A DNA stretch of 64,000 bases from Nocardiopsis sp. TSRI0078 (GCF_001905145.1 NZ_LWLB01000032.1:346622-410621), one strand, 5' to 3'. Shown: positions 54,965 to 63,965, counted from the stretch's first letter. Program-made: numbers and translations. Notes: generated by a model from the sequence alone, not told the origin.

Positions 54965-55969
54965 CTAGGGGCGCACGGCGAACTGGAACTCGCCCGCCCA
55001 GTACGCGGCCAGGCCCACGACCTCGATGTTGCGGCCGGTGCGGGGCGCGTGCACCATCTGGCCGTTGCCCGCGTAGAGGCCGTTGTGGCCCAGCCCCGGG
55101 TAGAAGAACATGATGTCGCCGGGCTGCAGGGCGTTCATGTCGTAGATGCGGTGGCCCACCTCGGCCTGCGCGTAGGTGGTGCGGGGCAGGTCCACGTTGC
55201 CCGCGCGCCACGCGGCCTGGGTCAGGCCGGAGCAGTCGTAGCCGTTGGGGCCGGTGCCGCCGTAGATGTAGGGCTTGCCGACCTGTGCGTAGGCGAAGTC
55301 CAGGGCCGCGCCCGCGCTGCCCGAGGCGCCGCCGGTGTAGGACTGGCCGCCGCTGCCGTCGGCGCCCTCGGCGGAGGGGTCGGCGGTGGGGAACTGGGCG
55401 AGGAGGTCCTCCTGCTCCTCGATCTTCTCCTCGACCTCGGTCTTGGCCTCCTCGGCCTCCTCGAGCTTCTCCTCGGCCTCCTCCAGGGCCTCCTCGGCCT
55501 CGTCCTTGAGGGCGAACAGGCGCTCGGAGGACTCGCCGAACTCGTCCAGCTGGGCCTTCTGGGCGTCCGACAGGTAGTTCAGGTCGGCGTTCTGCTCCAG
55601 CAGCTCCTCGGGGCCGTCGGAGGCGAGGATGTTGGCCGTGGAGTCCAGGTCCCCCGACTGGTAGGTGGCGCTGGCGAGCTGCTGCACCTTCTCCCGCAGC
55701 TCCTCGTAGCGCTCTTCCTCGTCGCCGACCTGCTCCTCGAGGTCCTCGTAGGCGGTCTCGGCGACCTCGTGGTCCTCCTTGGCCTGGTTGTAGGTCTCAA
55801 CGGCGGAGGAGGCCTCCTCGTTGAGCTCCTCGATGCGCTCCTCGACCTCCTCCTTGGTCGGCTCCGCGTGGGCGGTGCCCGGGGCGATGAGGGTGCTGGC
55901 GACGACCGCGCCGATTCCGGTCGTTGCAGCGAATCGGCGAGCCGTACGCCGACCACCGGGGTTCGTCAT
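54965..55969 (-). CDS. NlpC/P60 peptidoglycan endopeptidase 2
   Basis: A 334-residue secreted hydrolase paralogous to the previous gene: signal peptide (ATTGIGAVVASTLIAPGTAHA), Glu-rich coiled coil (about 35-215), a Gly/Ser linker, then NlpC/P60 with Cys in GYDCSGLTQAAW, His in NGLYAGNGQMVHAP. Shares GKPYIYGGTGPNGYDCSGLT-like core with gene 1. Likely works on septal or lateral wall peptides; substrate preference unknown. ATG 55969 is 10 nt after AAGGAG; an ATG 15 codons upstream is an alternative. Confidence 0.92.
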   Translation of the reverse strand: MTNPGGRRTARRFAATTGIGAVVASTLIAPGTAHAEPTKEEVEERIEELNEEASSAVETYNQAKEDHEVAETAYEDLEEQVGDEEERYEELREKVQQLASATYQSGDLDSTANILASDGPEELLEQNADLNYLSDAQKAQLDEFGESSERLFALKDEAEEALEEAEEKLEEAEEAKTEVEEKIEEQEDLLAQFPTADPSAEGADGSGGQSYTGGASGSAGAALDFAYAQVGKPYIYGGTGPNGYDCSGLTQAAWRAGNVDLPRTTYAQAEVGHRIYDMNALQPGDIMFFYPGLGHNGLYAGNGQMVHAPRTGRNIEVVGLAAYWAGEFQFAVRP

Positions 55970-56128
55970 GGCGGTCCACGCTCCTTGGGGTTGGGAAATC
56001 GCACAGGGGTGCATGGGAGAACGGTCACGGGAGTCCCGCGCGGGGGCGCGGGCGGGCGAGTGTGCGGGGTTTCCACCGGCGGGTACAGGAGTGGCGTCCT
56101 ATCCGATGGAGCACTCACGTTCGGGATG

Positions 56129-56157
56129 AACCTAGCGGACCCTCCCGCGCGGCTCAA
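56129..56157 (-). promoter_or_regulatory. Promoter of NlpC/P60 gene 2
   Basis: Minus strand: TTGAGC and TAGGTT separated by 17 nt, followed by CATCCC. Similar in both hexamers and the downstream TTCATC to the promoter of gene 1; leader about 150 nt. Confidence 0.5.
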
Positions 56158-56300
56158 CCAGGGGGCGCACACGCACCCGTGTCCACGGCGGAATACACCG
56201 TTCACGGACGGTGCGTCCCACGTGCGCGGACGGCACGGGACGAACGCGGCGGGAAGGGGGGCGGGCCCGTCCGGTCCCGGTGCCCGGCGCCCGCCCCGGG

Positions 56301-56328
56301 CGGGGGCCGTCCCGGGAGCCGGCCCCCG
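56301..56328 (-). terminator. Hairpin after the NYN gene
   Basis: A 9-bp stem CGGGGGCCG / CGGCCCCCG, starting 3 nt beyond the stop codon on the minus strand. Confidence 0.5.
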
Positions 56329-56330
56329 GG

Positions 56331-57719
56331 TCAGCCGTGTGCCTCCAGACGGCGCAGGAAGATCGTGGAGGGCACCGCGCGCGCCCCCACCCGGCGCACC
56401 GACGTCACGATCTCCCTGTCTGAGGTGACCACCGCGATCGGCCGCCCCGGCGGCTCGGCGCGCACCAGCCGCACGATCAGCTCGTCCGCGGTCTCCCCGG
56501 GGGCGCTGAACAGCAGCCGCACCCGGCGGGTCGGCGCCACCACCGGCGGTGTGTCCACGTCGGCGCCGTCGAAGACGCACGTGATCTCGGCCTTGGTGCG
56601 GCTGGCCAGCCCCTCCAGCGAGTTCATCAGCCGGGTGCGCTGGTCGGCCAGCGGGATCGTCCCGTAGCCGGTCTTGGTGACGTTGTAGCCGTCCACCAGC
56701 AGGTGCACCCCCGGCACCGTCAGCAGGTACTCCAGCAGGCCGGGGTCGTCGTCGGGCAGTCCGCCCAGGGAGACCCGCCGCTGCTGCTCGGTCTCGGCCA
56801 CCAGGTCGGCCGGGTTGTCCAGGGCCGCGGGCAGCGCCAGTTCCCGGCGCAGCCCGTGCGAGGCGTCCACCAGGACGTCCAGCAGCACGCGCAGCCGCGC
56901 CTCGTCGGCGTTGCGGCCGGCGCGCACCGCGCGTCGGGCGTTCTCCACCTGGGCCTCGGCGGCGGCCAGTCGCGACCGCAGCCGCCGGTTCTCCGACTCC
57001 AGCGCGCCGACCCGTCTGGCGGTCTCTGACTCGCGGTCGGCCGTCTCGGCCAGCGCGCGCGAGGCCTTCTCGGTGGCCTCCCTGGCCCTTTGGCGTTCGG
57101 TGTGCACCTTGCGGCGCAGTTCGGCGACCTCCGTGCGCTGCGCCTTGATCTGGGACCGCAGCCGCTCCAGTTCCGCCTGGTGCCCGTGCCGGGTCTCGTC
57201 CAGTTCGCGGCGCGCGGCGTCGAGCGCCTCGGCGGCCTCGTCCGCCTCCTTGGCGCTGGACTGACGCTCCAGTTCCCGGTGGACGTCCTCGATGATGCCG
57301 GGCCACCCCTTCGGGCGCAGCAGGTAGGCGCACGCCGCCACCGCCACGGGGTCGGCGGCGGGCGGCACCATGCCCGAGCGCAGGCCCTCGGCGAGTTCCG
57401 GCCACACCTGCTCGACCCGTGCCGCGACCAGGTCGCGAAAGGCGCCGTCGCTCTCCAGCTGGGCGGCGATCTGGGGGCCGGCGAGTCTGGCCCTGCGCCG
57501 GGGCTCGAACCTGGCGACCCTGCGCAGCAGCGGCGGCAGGTCGCCGGCGCGCATACCGCCGAGCACGTCGGAGCCGTACTCGACGACCCGGGCGCGCACC
57601 GGTCCGGGCAGGGGGCGTGCCAGCCCCTCCTCGGCGCCGTCGGCGTCCGTGGCGTGGGCGTCCTCGTCGTGCGGGCCGTGGTCCTCGGAGTCGCCGCCCG
57701 CCTCCGGGCGGGCGCTCAC
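56331..57719 (-). CDS. NYN-domain ribonuclease-like protein with coiled coil
   Basis: A 462-residue protein. An N-terminal domain (about 40-160, DLPPLLRRVARFEPRRRARL) is followed by a long heptad-rich coiled coil (about 170-300, LERLRSQIKAQRTEVAELRR) and a YacP-type NYN domain (about 325-462) with VHLLVDGYNVTKTGY (catalytic Asp), CVFDGADVDT and VVTSDREIVTSVRRVGA. Likely an RNA-cleaving or RNA-binding protein acting in the cytoplasm; the target is unknown. GTG 57719 overlaps the zinc-ribbon gene stop (GTGA), so they form an operon. Confidence 0.82.
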   Translation of the reverse strand: MSARPEAGGDSEDHGPHDEDAHATDADGAEEGLARPLPGPVRARVVEYGSDVLGGMRAGDLPPLLRRVARFEPRRRARLAGPQIAAQLESDGAFRDLVAARVEQVWPELAEGLRSGMVPPAADPVAVAACAYLLRPKGWPGIIEDVHRELERQSSAKEADEAAEALDAARRELDETRHGHQAELERLRSQIKAQRTEVAELRRKVHTERQRAREATEKASRALAETADRESETARRVGALESENRRLRSRLAAAEAQVENARRAVRAGRNADEARLRVLLDVLVDASHGLRRELALPAALDNPADLVAETEQQRRVSLGGLPDDDPGLLEYLLTVPGVHLLVDGYNVTKTGYGTIPLADQRTRLMNSLEGLASRTKAEITCVFDGADVDTPPVVAPTRRVRLLFSAPGETADELIVRLVRAEPPGRPIAVVTSDREIVTSVRRVGARAVPSTIFLRRLEAHG

Positions 57720-57997
57720 GGCCGACCCGTCGGGCTCTCCGCCGAGGAACCGGGGACCGACCGGTCGGCGTCGGGGCGGGCGATGACCTCCACGCTGTCG
57801 GTGGCGCCGCACCAGCGGCACCTGACGCGCTCGACGGTCTCGGAGAGCACGGTGCGCTCCTCGACCCCGCCGTCACCGGCCAGGTCCAGGTGGACGTAGT
57901 CCTGGGCGCGGATCGTGCGGGTCACGTCGAACCGGGTGAGGTTGCCGCACCCGGTGCACCGCCACCGCTCACTGTCACCCGGCATCGCGATCCCCAC
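57716..57997 (-). CDS. Zinc-ribbon protein
   Basis: A 93-residue protein with two CxxC knuckles: C-T-G-C in WRCTGCGNLTRF and C-R-W-C in RCRWCGATD, a four-Cys zinc ribbon. Between them is RTIRAQDYVHLDLAG. GTG 57997 follows GAGGAGGA at good spacing. It overlaps the NYN gene, suggesting that the two work together, possibly on RNA (inference). I do not recognise a named family. Confidence 0.72.
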   Translation of the reverse strand: MGIAMPGDSERWRCTGCGNLTRFDVTRTIRAQDYVHLDLAGDGGVEERTVLSETVERVRCRWCGATDSVEVIARPDADRSVPGSSAESPTGRP

Positions 57998-58110
57998 GGT
58001 TCCTCCTCGTGCTCGTGCTTCCCGGCGGCGGCCCGCCGACCCAATGTCCCCACATCTTTCCATGTCGGGCAGGTCAGACCGTATCCCGCCGGGTTGTCCC
58101 CACCGCCGAC

Positions 58111-58116
58111 TACCCT
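58111..58116 (+). promoter_or_regulatory. -10 hexamer of leaderless nuclease gene
   Basis: TACCCT ends 6 nt before the GTG at 58123, with no ribosome binding site. Confidence 0.5.
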
Positions 58117-58122
58117 GACCGG

Positions 58123-59886
58123 GTGGTTCGACAGTCCGCGGCGCCCGTCGGCGTCCAAACCAGCATCAGCGACCTCGGCACGCCGTTGGCCGCGGCGACG
58201 TTCGTCGTGCTGGACCTGGAGACCACCGGCACCAGCGCCACCAGCTCCCGGATCACGGAGGTCGGCGCGGTCCGGCTGCGCGGCGGCGAGGTCGTCGACG
58301 AGTTCTCCACGCTGGTCGATCCCGGGGTCCCCATCCCGGCCAACATCACCCTGCTCACCGGGATCAGCCAGTCGATGGTGGCCGGGGCCCCGCCCATGGA
58401 GGAGGTGCTTCCCCGCGTCCTGGCCTTCCTGGACGCCGAGCCCGGTACCGCGCTGGTGGCGCACAACGCCCCCTTCGACACCGGTTTCCTCAAGGCCGCC
58501 TGCGAGCGCCACGGGGTGGACTGGCCCGGCTACCCGGTCGTGGACACGCTGCGCCTGGCCCGTGCGGTGCTCTCACGGGGGGAGACGCACAACCACAGGC
58601 TCGCCACGCTCGCCGCCCACTTCGGGGTCCAGGTCACCCCCAACCACAGGGCCCTGGACGACGCCCGCGCCACCGTGGGCGTCCTGAACGGGCTGATCGA
58701 GCGCCTGCGCCCCATGGGGGTGTCCAGCCTGGAGGAGCTGCGCGCGGTCACCAAGCCGCCCACGAAGGCGCAGCGGGCCAAGCGCCACCTGGCGGAGGGA
58801 CTGCCCGAGGAGCCGGGGGTGTACGTGTTCACCGACGCGCGCGGGGCCAGCCTCTACGTCGGCAAGAGCAAGAACCTGCGCCGCCGGGTGCGCACCTACT
58901 TCACCGCGGCCGAGAACCGCCAGCGCATCCGGGAGATGGCGGGGGTGGTGGAGGGGGTCACCCCCATCGTGTGCTCCAGCGAGCTGGAGGCCTCCGTCCG
59001 CGAGCTGCGCATCATCGCCGAGCGCAAGCCGCCCTACAACCGGCGTTCGCGCAGCCCCGAGCGCGCCTGCTGGGTCAGGCTGACCGCCGACGCCTACCCG
59101 CGCCTGTCCGTGGTGCGGGAGGTCGGGGGCGACGAGGCGCCCCACATCGGCCCCTACGCCTCGCCCCGGGAGGCGGAGCAGGCCAGGGAGGCGCTGCTGC
59201 AGGCGTTCCCGCTGCGCCAGTGCGCCCACACCTTCGTCCCGCGGGAGGGGGCGGCGCCCCGGCTCCTGACGGCGGTCGGCGGGCGCTGGTCGGGGGCGTG
59301 CGTGCTCGCCCAGCTGGGCCGGTGCGGCGCCCCCTGTGACGGCAGCGAGGACCTGGCCGGGTACACCGTCCACGCCGAGGCCGCGCGCGCCGCCATGACC
59401 GGTGACCCCGCCGCCGTGGTGGAGGTGCACACCAGGCGCATCGCCGAGCTCGCCGCCGAGCTGCGCTACGAGGAGGCCGCGGGTGTGCGCGACCGCCTCA
59501 CGGCGTTCCTGCGCGGCGCCCGGCGCGCACAGCGCCTGGCCGCCCTCTCCGCCGTCCCGCACCTGGTCGCCTCCCGCCGTACCGCCGCGGGCTGGGAGAC
59601 GTGCGTGGTCCGCCACGGCCGTCTGGCCGCCAGCGCCGTGCTGCGTCCGGGCACCGACCCGGCGGCCTTCCTGGCCTCGCTGGTCGCCACCGCCGAGTAC
59701 GTGCCCGCCGGGCACGGGCCCAGCCCCAGCGCCCTCCCGGCCGAGACCGAGCTGGTCCTGGACTGGCTCGCCGACCCCGCCACCCGGCTGGTGGAGATCG
59801 AGGGGGAGTGGACATGCCCGTTGCGCAGCGCCGAGGCGCACACCGAGATGACACACTGGGCCCATGGCCGCGCTTCCGCTCAATGA
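58123..59886 (+). CDS. DEDDh exonuclease fused to a UvrC-type GIY-YIG domain
   Basis: A 587-residue protein. Residues 20-190 are a DnaQ-like 3'-5' exonuclease: FVVLDLETTGTSA (first acidic pair), HNAPFDTGFL and HRALDDARATVGV. Residues about 215-310 are a GIY-YIG domain (EEPGVYVFTDARGASLYVGK, then RRRVRTYFTA), and the rest matches the UvrC N-terminal half to about residue 580, without the C-terminal endonuclease and HhH domains of UvrC. Mycobacteria have the same fusion next to trpD. Probably DNA repair or processing. GTG 58123 chosen with TACCCT before it. It overlaps the rhomboid gene. Confidence 0.9.
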   Translation: MVRQSAAPVGVQTSISDLGTPLAAATFVVLDLETTGTSATSSRITEVGAVRLRGGEVVDEFSTLVDPGVPIPANITLLTGISQSMVAGAPPMEEVLPRVLAFLDAEPGTALVAHNAPFDTGFLKAACERHGVDWPGYPVVDTLRLARAVLSRGETHNHRLATLAAHFGVQVTPNHRALDDARATVGVLNGLIERLRPMGVSSLEELRAVTKPPTKAQRAKRHLAEGLPEEPGVYVFTDARGASLYVGKSKNLRRRVRTYFTAAENRQRIREMAGVVEGVTPIVCSSELEASVRELRIIAERKPPYNRRSRSPERACWVRLTADAYPRLSVVREVGGDEAPHIGPYASPREAEQAREALLQAFPLRQCAHTFVPREGAAPRLLTAVGGRWSGACVLAQLGRCGAPCDGSEDLAGYTVHAEAARAAMTGDPAAVVEVHTRRIAELAAELRYEEAAGVRDRLTAFLRGARRAQRLAALSAVPHLVASRRTAAGWETCVVRHGRLAASAVLRPGTDPAAFLASLVATAEYVPAGHGPSPSALPAETELVLDWLADPATRLVEIEGEWTCPLRSAEAHTEMTHWAHGRASAQ

Positions 59887-60628
59887 CGACTACCCCGTCC
59901 GCCGCGCCCCCGTCGTCGCGTACACGCTGATCGCGGCCAACGTCCTCGTCTACCTGATGTCGCCCCAGGCGGCGACCGCCGTGTGGTACCCGGCCGACGT
60001 CTTCGGCCGCTACTGCGCGATCCAGGACTACTTCATGTTCTGGGGCGCGGTCCCGGCCGAGATCCTCGGCCTGGTCGACCAGGTGCCGCACGCGGTGCCC
60101 GAGTGCGGCGGGTACGGCGACAAGCCGGTGTGGTTCTCGGTGTTCAGCTCCATGTTCCTGCACGGCGGTCCGCTGCACCTGATCAGCAACCTGCTGTACC
60201 TGTTCGTGTTCGGCCCGGTGGTGGAGGACCGCATCGGCAAGCTGCGGTTCCTGGCGCTGTACGTTCTCACCGGGGTCGCCGCCGCCTACGGGTTCGCCCT
60301 GACCGACGCCGGCGGCACCATGCCCATGGTGGGCGCCTCCGGGGCCATCTCCGGGGTGCTGGGCGCCTACCTCGTCGTGCAGTTCCGCAGCCGGGTGACC
60401 ATGCTGGTGTTCGGGGTTGTCCCGATGCGCCTGCCCGGGTGGGCCGTGGTGGGCAGCTACTTCGTGCTTCAGTATCTTCTCTACGTCACCACATCGAACG
60501 CCCCCGGCGCCGACAGCGGGGTCGCCTACGCGGCGCACGTGTACGGGTTCATCGCCGGGGTGATCGTGGGACTGGTGGTGTACCGGCTGCGATGGCGCTC
60601 CGGGACGCGGCTCTCCGACGTCTACTAG
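59864..60628 (+). CDS. Rhomboid-family intramembrane serine protease
   Basis: A 254-residue membrane protein with six or more helices. Catalytic S159 is in GASGAISGVLGAYL and H225 in YAAHVYGFIAG, the Ser-His dyad of rhomboids. A long loop between helices 1 and 2 holds FHGG-type HGGPLHLISNLLYLF. Substrates cannot be told. ATG 59864 overlaps the nuclease gene by 23 nt, so coupling is likely. Confidence 0.92.
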   Translation: MAALPLNDDYPVRRAPVVAYTLIAANVLVYLMSPQAATAVWYPADVFGRYCAIQDYFMFWGAVPAEILGLVDQVPHAVPECGGYGDKPVWFSVFSSMFLHGGPLHLISNLLYLFVFGPVVEDRIGKLRFLALYVLTGVAAAYGFALTDAGGTMPMVGASGAISGVLGAYLVVQFRSRVTMLVFGVVPMRLPGWAVVGSYFVLQYLLYVTTSNAPGADSGVAYAAHVYGFIAGVIVGLVVYRLRWRSGTRLSDVY

Positions 60629-60708
60629 GGCGTGCTCCGCGGAGTGTGCCCCGGCGCGCCCGCGCGGCCGGCCCGCCCGTCCCGTACCGCAACCGCCCTG
60701 GAGGCACA

Positions 60709-60984
60709 GTGATCACCGCGATCGTCATGATCAAGGCCGACGTCAACCGCATCCCCGAGGTCGCCGAGGCGATCGCGGAGATCGACGGGGTGAGCGAGGT
60801 CTACTCGGTCACCGGCGGCGTCGACCTCATCGCCATGGTGCGGGTGCGCAAGCACGAGGACCTGGCGGAGGTGATCCCCGGGCGGGTGAACAAGGTCCCC
60901 GGGGTGCTCTCCTCCGACACCCACATCTCCTTCCAGACCTACTCCAAGCACGACCTGGAGTCGGCCTTCGCGCTGGGCTGGTAG
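60709..60984 (+). CDS. Stand-alone RAM (Lrp/AsnC ligand-binding) domain protein
   Basis: A 91-residue protein that is only the effector-binding half of the Lrp/AsnC family: VITAIVMIKADVNRIPEVAE, GVSEVYSVTGGVDLIAMVRV and SFQTYSKHDL. No helix-turn-helix, so it cannot bind DNA alone; it may sense amino acids and join other regulators. GTG 60709 follows GGAGG with 5 nt. It is convergent with trpD, the nearest amino-acid gene. Confidence 0.9.
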   Translation: MITAIVMIKADVNRIPEVAEAIAEIDGVSEVYSVTGGVDLIAMVRVRKHEDLAEVIPGRVNKVPGVLSSDTHISFQTYSKHDLESAFALGW

Positions 60985-61005
60985 CCGGGCCCGGGGAAGC
61001 CCGCG

Positions 61006-61046
61006 GGGGGCGCGGCCGCCGGGTGGTCCGGCGGGGCCGCGCCCCC
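61006..61046. terminator. Bidirectional hairpin between RAM gene and trpD
   Basis: An 11-12 bp stem GGGGCGCGGCC / GGCCGCGCCCC in the 89-nt gap between convergent genes. Confidence 0.65.
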
Positions 61047-61073
61047 TGTCCTGGTCCGCGGGCCCGCGGGCGC

Positions 61074-62186
61074 TCAGAGCGCCTTGGCGTGCTCCTGGCT
61101 GGTCTGCACCCAGCGCTCCAGCGCACCCTCGGCGGCGCCGCTGTCCACCGCGGCGGCGGCCCGCTCGTACCCGGCGCGCACCGCCTCCAGGAGCGGGCCC
61201 CGCACGCCCTCCACGGCCGCCAGCGCGGCGCCCGCGTTGAGCAGGACCGCGTCGCGCACCGGGCCGGGGCGGCCCGCCACGAGGTCGCGGACGGCCTGGG
61301 CGTTGAACTCCACGTCGCCGCCGCGCAGGTCCTCGGGCCGGGACCGGGCGATGCCCAGGTCGGCGGGGTCGAGTGCCTCGCGCCGGGCCGCGCCGTCGCG
61401 CACCACCCACACCGTGGAGGTGGTCGTGGTGGTCAGCTCGTCCAGCCCGTCGTCCCCGCGGAACACCAGCGCCGAGGAGCCGCGGCGGGCGAACACCCCG
61501 GCGATCACCTCGCACATGCGCTCGTCGAACACCCCGATCGCCGAGGTCGTCGGCTGCGCCGGGTTGGTCAGCGGGCCCAGGAAGTTGAACACCGTGGGCA
61601 CCGCGAGTTCGCGGCGCGCCTTGGCGGCGAAGCGCAGCGAGGGGTGGAACATCGGGGCGAAGCAGAAGGTGATGCCCGCCTCCTCGGCCACGCGGGCGGT
61701 CGGCTCCGGGGGCAGCTCCAGGACCACGCCCAGGCGCTCCAGCACGTCGGCGGTGCCGCAGGAGGAGGACGCGGCGCGGTTGCCGTGCTTGACCACGCGG
61801 GCTCCGGCGGCCGAGGCCACGATGGCGGCCATCGTGGACACGTTCACGGTGTGGGCGCGGTCGCCGCCGGTGCCCACGATGTCCAGGGTCGGGCCGGACA
61901 CGCTGACCCGCACCGCGTTGTCGAGCATGCCCTGGGCCAGGCCGGTCACCTCCGACACGCTCTCGCCCTTGGCGCGCAGCGCGATGGCGAAGCCGGCGAT
62001 CTGGGCGTCGGTCGCCGAGCCGGACATGATCTCGTTCATCGCCCACCCGGTGTCGGCGGCGCTGAGGGTCAGGCCGCCCAGCAGGGCGGTGATCAGGTTG
62101 GACCAGGTCCGCTCGGTCACGGCGGACGGTTCCTCGGGCCCTGCGGCCGAAGAGGGGTCGGGAGGGGTCACGGCGGGGACGTTCAT
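61074..62186 (-). CDS. trpD: Anthranilate phosphoribosyltransferase
   Basis: A 370-residue enzyme transferring phosphoribose from PRPP to anthranilate, second step of tryptophan synthesis. Motifs: DIVGTGGDRAHTVNVST for PRPP, KHGNRAASSSCGTADVLE for anthranilate and metal, and FNFLGPLTNPA. It has no glutaminase fusion. ATG 62186 follows GGAG. Placed far from the trpCBA block and next to the nuclease and ctaE, as in mycobacteria. trpE and trpG are not in the window. Confidence 0.96.
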   Translation of the reverse strand: MNVPAVTPPDPSSAAGPEEPSAVTERTWSNLITALLGGLTLSAADTGWAMNEIMSGSATDAQIAGFAIALRAKGESVSEVTGLAQGMLDNAVRVSVSGPTLDIVGTGGDRAHTVNVSTMAAIVASAAGARVVKHGNRAASSSCGTADVLERLGVVLELPPEPTARVAEEAGITFCFAPMFHPSLRFAAKARRELAVPTVFNFLGPLTNPAQPTTSAIGVFDERMCEVIAGVFARRGSSALVFRGDDGLDELTTTTTSTVWVVRDGAARREALDPADLGIARSRPEDLRGGDVEFNAQAVRDLVAGRPGPVRDAVLLNAGAALAAVEGVRGPLLEAVRAGYERAAAAVDSGAAEGALERWVQTSQEHAKAL

Positions 62187-62401
62187 CGTTGCTGCTCCAC
62201 GGTGAGGAAACGGGCGCGGGGGCCCGGGGCGCCGGCGCGTCGGGCGGCCGGAACGCCCTCAGGCACCCAGGGAGGGAGTCGGGGCGTGGCCGCGCCATCG
62301 CCCGGTGTCGGCGCCGTGGTGCAGGGCGGCGCCCACCACGCCGCGGCGGCGCAGTTCCCTCTCGCCGTTCTCGGCCCTCGCGAGGCCGTGTCCCATGCCG
62401 G

Positions 62402-62806
62402 TCATCCGCTCAGGGCCGCGACCTGCCGGCGCATCAGCTCGGCCAGGGCCTCGGCGAGCGCGACGGGGTCGATCGGGTGGCTGACGACCTGCTCGGCCCG
62501 CGACCAGGTGGCCAGCCAGCCGTCGTCGCGGCGCCCCACCAGCAGCAGCACCGGCGGGCAGCGGTAGATCTCGTCCTTGACCTGGCGGCACAGGCCCATG
62601 CCGCCGACCGGGGAGGCCTCGCCGTCGAAGACCGCCACGTCGATGCGCGCGGCCGGGTCGGTGTCCTCCAGCCTGCGCAGGACGACGGGCGAGGTCGCGC
62701 ACTCGACGAACTCCACCTTGGGGACGTCCGCGGCAGGGCGGCGGCCGATCGCCAGCCGCACCTGCTCACGGGTGTCGGCGTTGTCGCTGTAGACCAGCAC
62801 GCGCAT
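62402..62806 (-). CDS. Receiver-like response regulator, no output domain
   Basis: A 134-residue single-domain protein of CheY-like fold: MRVLVYSDNADTREQVRLA, a likely Asp in IDVAVFDGEASP where the phosphoacceptor belongs, and GMGLCRQVKDEIYRCPPVLLL. The usual Lys (KPF-type) near the end is replaced by a VVSHPIDPVAL segment, so phosphorylation is uncertain. Similar proteins in Streptomyces sit beside ctaE. ATG 62806 is chosen to match the fold start; ATG 62839 in frame is possible. The 218 nt to trpD hold no supported gene. Confidence 0.72.
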   Translation of the reverse strand: MRVLVYSDNADTREQVRLAIGRRPAADVPKVEFVECATSPVVLRRLEDTDPAARIDVAVFDGEASPVGGMGLCRQVKDEIYRCPPVLLLVGRRDDGWLATWSRAEQVVSHPIDPVALAEALAELMRRQVAALSG

Positions 62807-63321
62807 CCTGGCACCCGTGTCCGTACCGCTGACCACCATCGCGCAACCGTCCCATCGCGTCTGTCCGCGGCCGCCGCCATGGGGGGTGCGGCCGAGGCGT
62901 TCGTTGGCTGTATGCCTCTGACTGTATTGCCTTGTGGCCCCGCTGCCCAGAAGGGGCTCGGGGCCGTGCCGGGTACTTGAGACCTTCGACACCACAGGAT
63001 GCCAGCACGCCCGGGCGGTGCGTTAACCCGCCCCCGCGTGTGCGTTACACAACGGTGATGCTTTCGATGCCGGGGCGTTGGTCAGCGTGGGTTGGAGTGT
63101 CATTCGCGGGGGTACGAAACGCCCCAGCCGCCCAGGATCGCGATTTTCGGTCCTTCGGGGCGCGTCGTGCGACCGCGAGAGAGGGCCGACCCGCTACAGT
63201 AACGTCCCAGTCACGGTGAACAGCCCCTTCGGAGGCTCCGGAGCGCCCCGCGCCGACGCCGATCCGTCGCGTTACGGGGGGTCGGGTACGGGCCTGCGCG
63301 AGATGCCGTAATAATGCTCCC
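62807..63321. other. Divergent intergenic region upstream of ctaE
   Basis: 515 nt. The last part carries TAATAA at 63309-63314, the -10 of ctaE. A TACAGT near 63194 could be another. A GCGTTACACAACG run lies near 63042. No open frame here has a ribosome binding site with believable codon use. Confidence 0.55.
63309..63314 (+). promoter_or_regulatory. -10 hexamer of leaderless ctaE
   Basis: TAATAA ends 7 nt before the GTG at 63322. Confidence 0.55.
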
Positions 63322-63948
63322 GTGGCGACAGCAACCGCGAACCCAAAAACAGCACCGACACCAGCACATGGTGCGGCAAAGCGTCCTGACCTGGTGAGCG
63401 TTGGCACCATCGTGTGGTTGGCCAACGAGCTCATGTTCTTCGCTGCGCTGTTCGCGATGTACTTCACCATCCGATCGGTGACGAACGGAAACCCCGAACT
63501 GGGGGCATGGCCGGCGACCCACCTCAACGTTCCGTGGGCGTCGACCATCACCATCGTCCTGGTGGCTTCCAGCTTCACCGCGCAGGCCGGCGTCTGGGCC
63601 GCGGAGCGCGGCGACGTCAAGAAGCTGCGCATGTGGTTCTACATCACGTTCTTCATGGGCCTGTTCTTCGTTCTCGGACAGGCCTACGAGTACTACGAGC
63701 TCATCTTCCACGAGGGCCTGACTCTGCAGTCGAGCGCCTACGGGTCGATGTTCTACCTGACCACGGGCTTCCACGGACTCCACGTCATCGGCGGGTTGGT
63801 CGCGTTCCTCATCATGCTGGGACGCACGTACGCCGCGAAGCGCTTCACACACCAGCAGGCGACCAGCGCGATCGTCGTGTCCTACTACTGGCACTTCGTC
63901 GACGTGGTCTGGATCGCTTTGTTCTGCACCATCTACTTCATCCAGTAA
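63322..63948 (+). CDS. ctaE: Cytochrome c oxidase subunit III
   Basis: A 208-residue membrane subunit with five helices, including NELMFFAALFAMYFTIR, the GFHGLHVIGGLVAFLIM block typical of subunit III, and YYWHFVDVVWIALF at the end. Helps proton uptake and stability of the aa3 oxidase. GTG 63322 is 7 nt after TAATAA with no ribosome binding site, implying a leaderless mRNA. Directly followed by qcrC, as in other actinobacteria where the oxidase and the bc1 complex form a supercomplex. Confidence 0.97.
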   Translation: MATATANPKTAPTPAHGAAKRPDLVSVGTIVWLANELMFFAALFAMYFTIRSVTNGNPELGAWPATHLNVPWASTITIVLVASSFTAQAGVWAAERGDVKKLRMWFYITFFMGLFFVLGQAYEYYELIFHEGLTLQSSAYGSMFYLTTGFHGLHVIGGLVAFLIMLGRTYAAKRFTHQQATSAIVVSYYWHFVDVVWIALFCTIYFIQ

Positions 63949-63965
63949 CCCGAAACGGGGAAACC

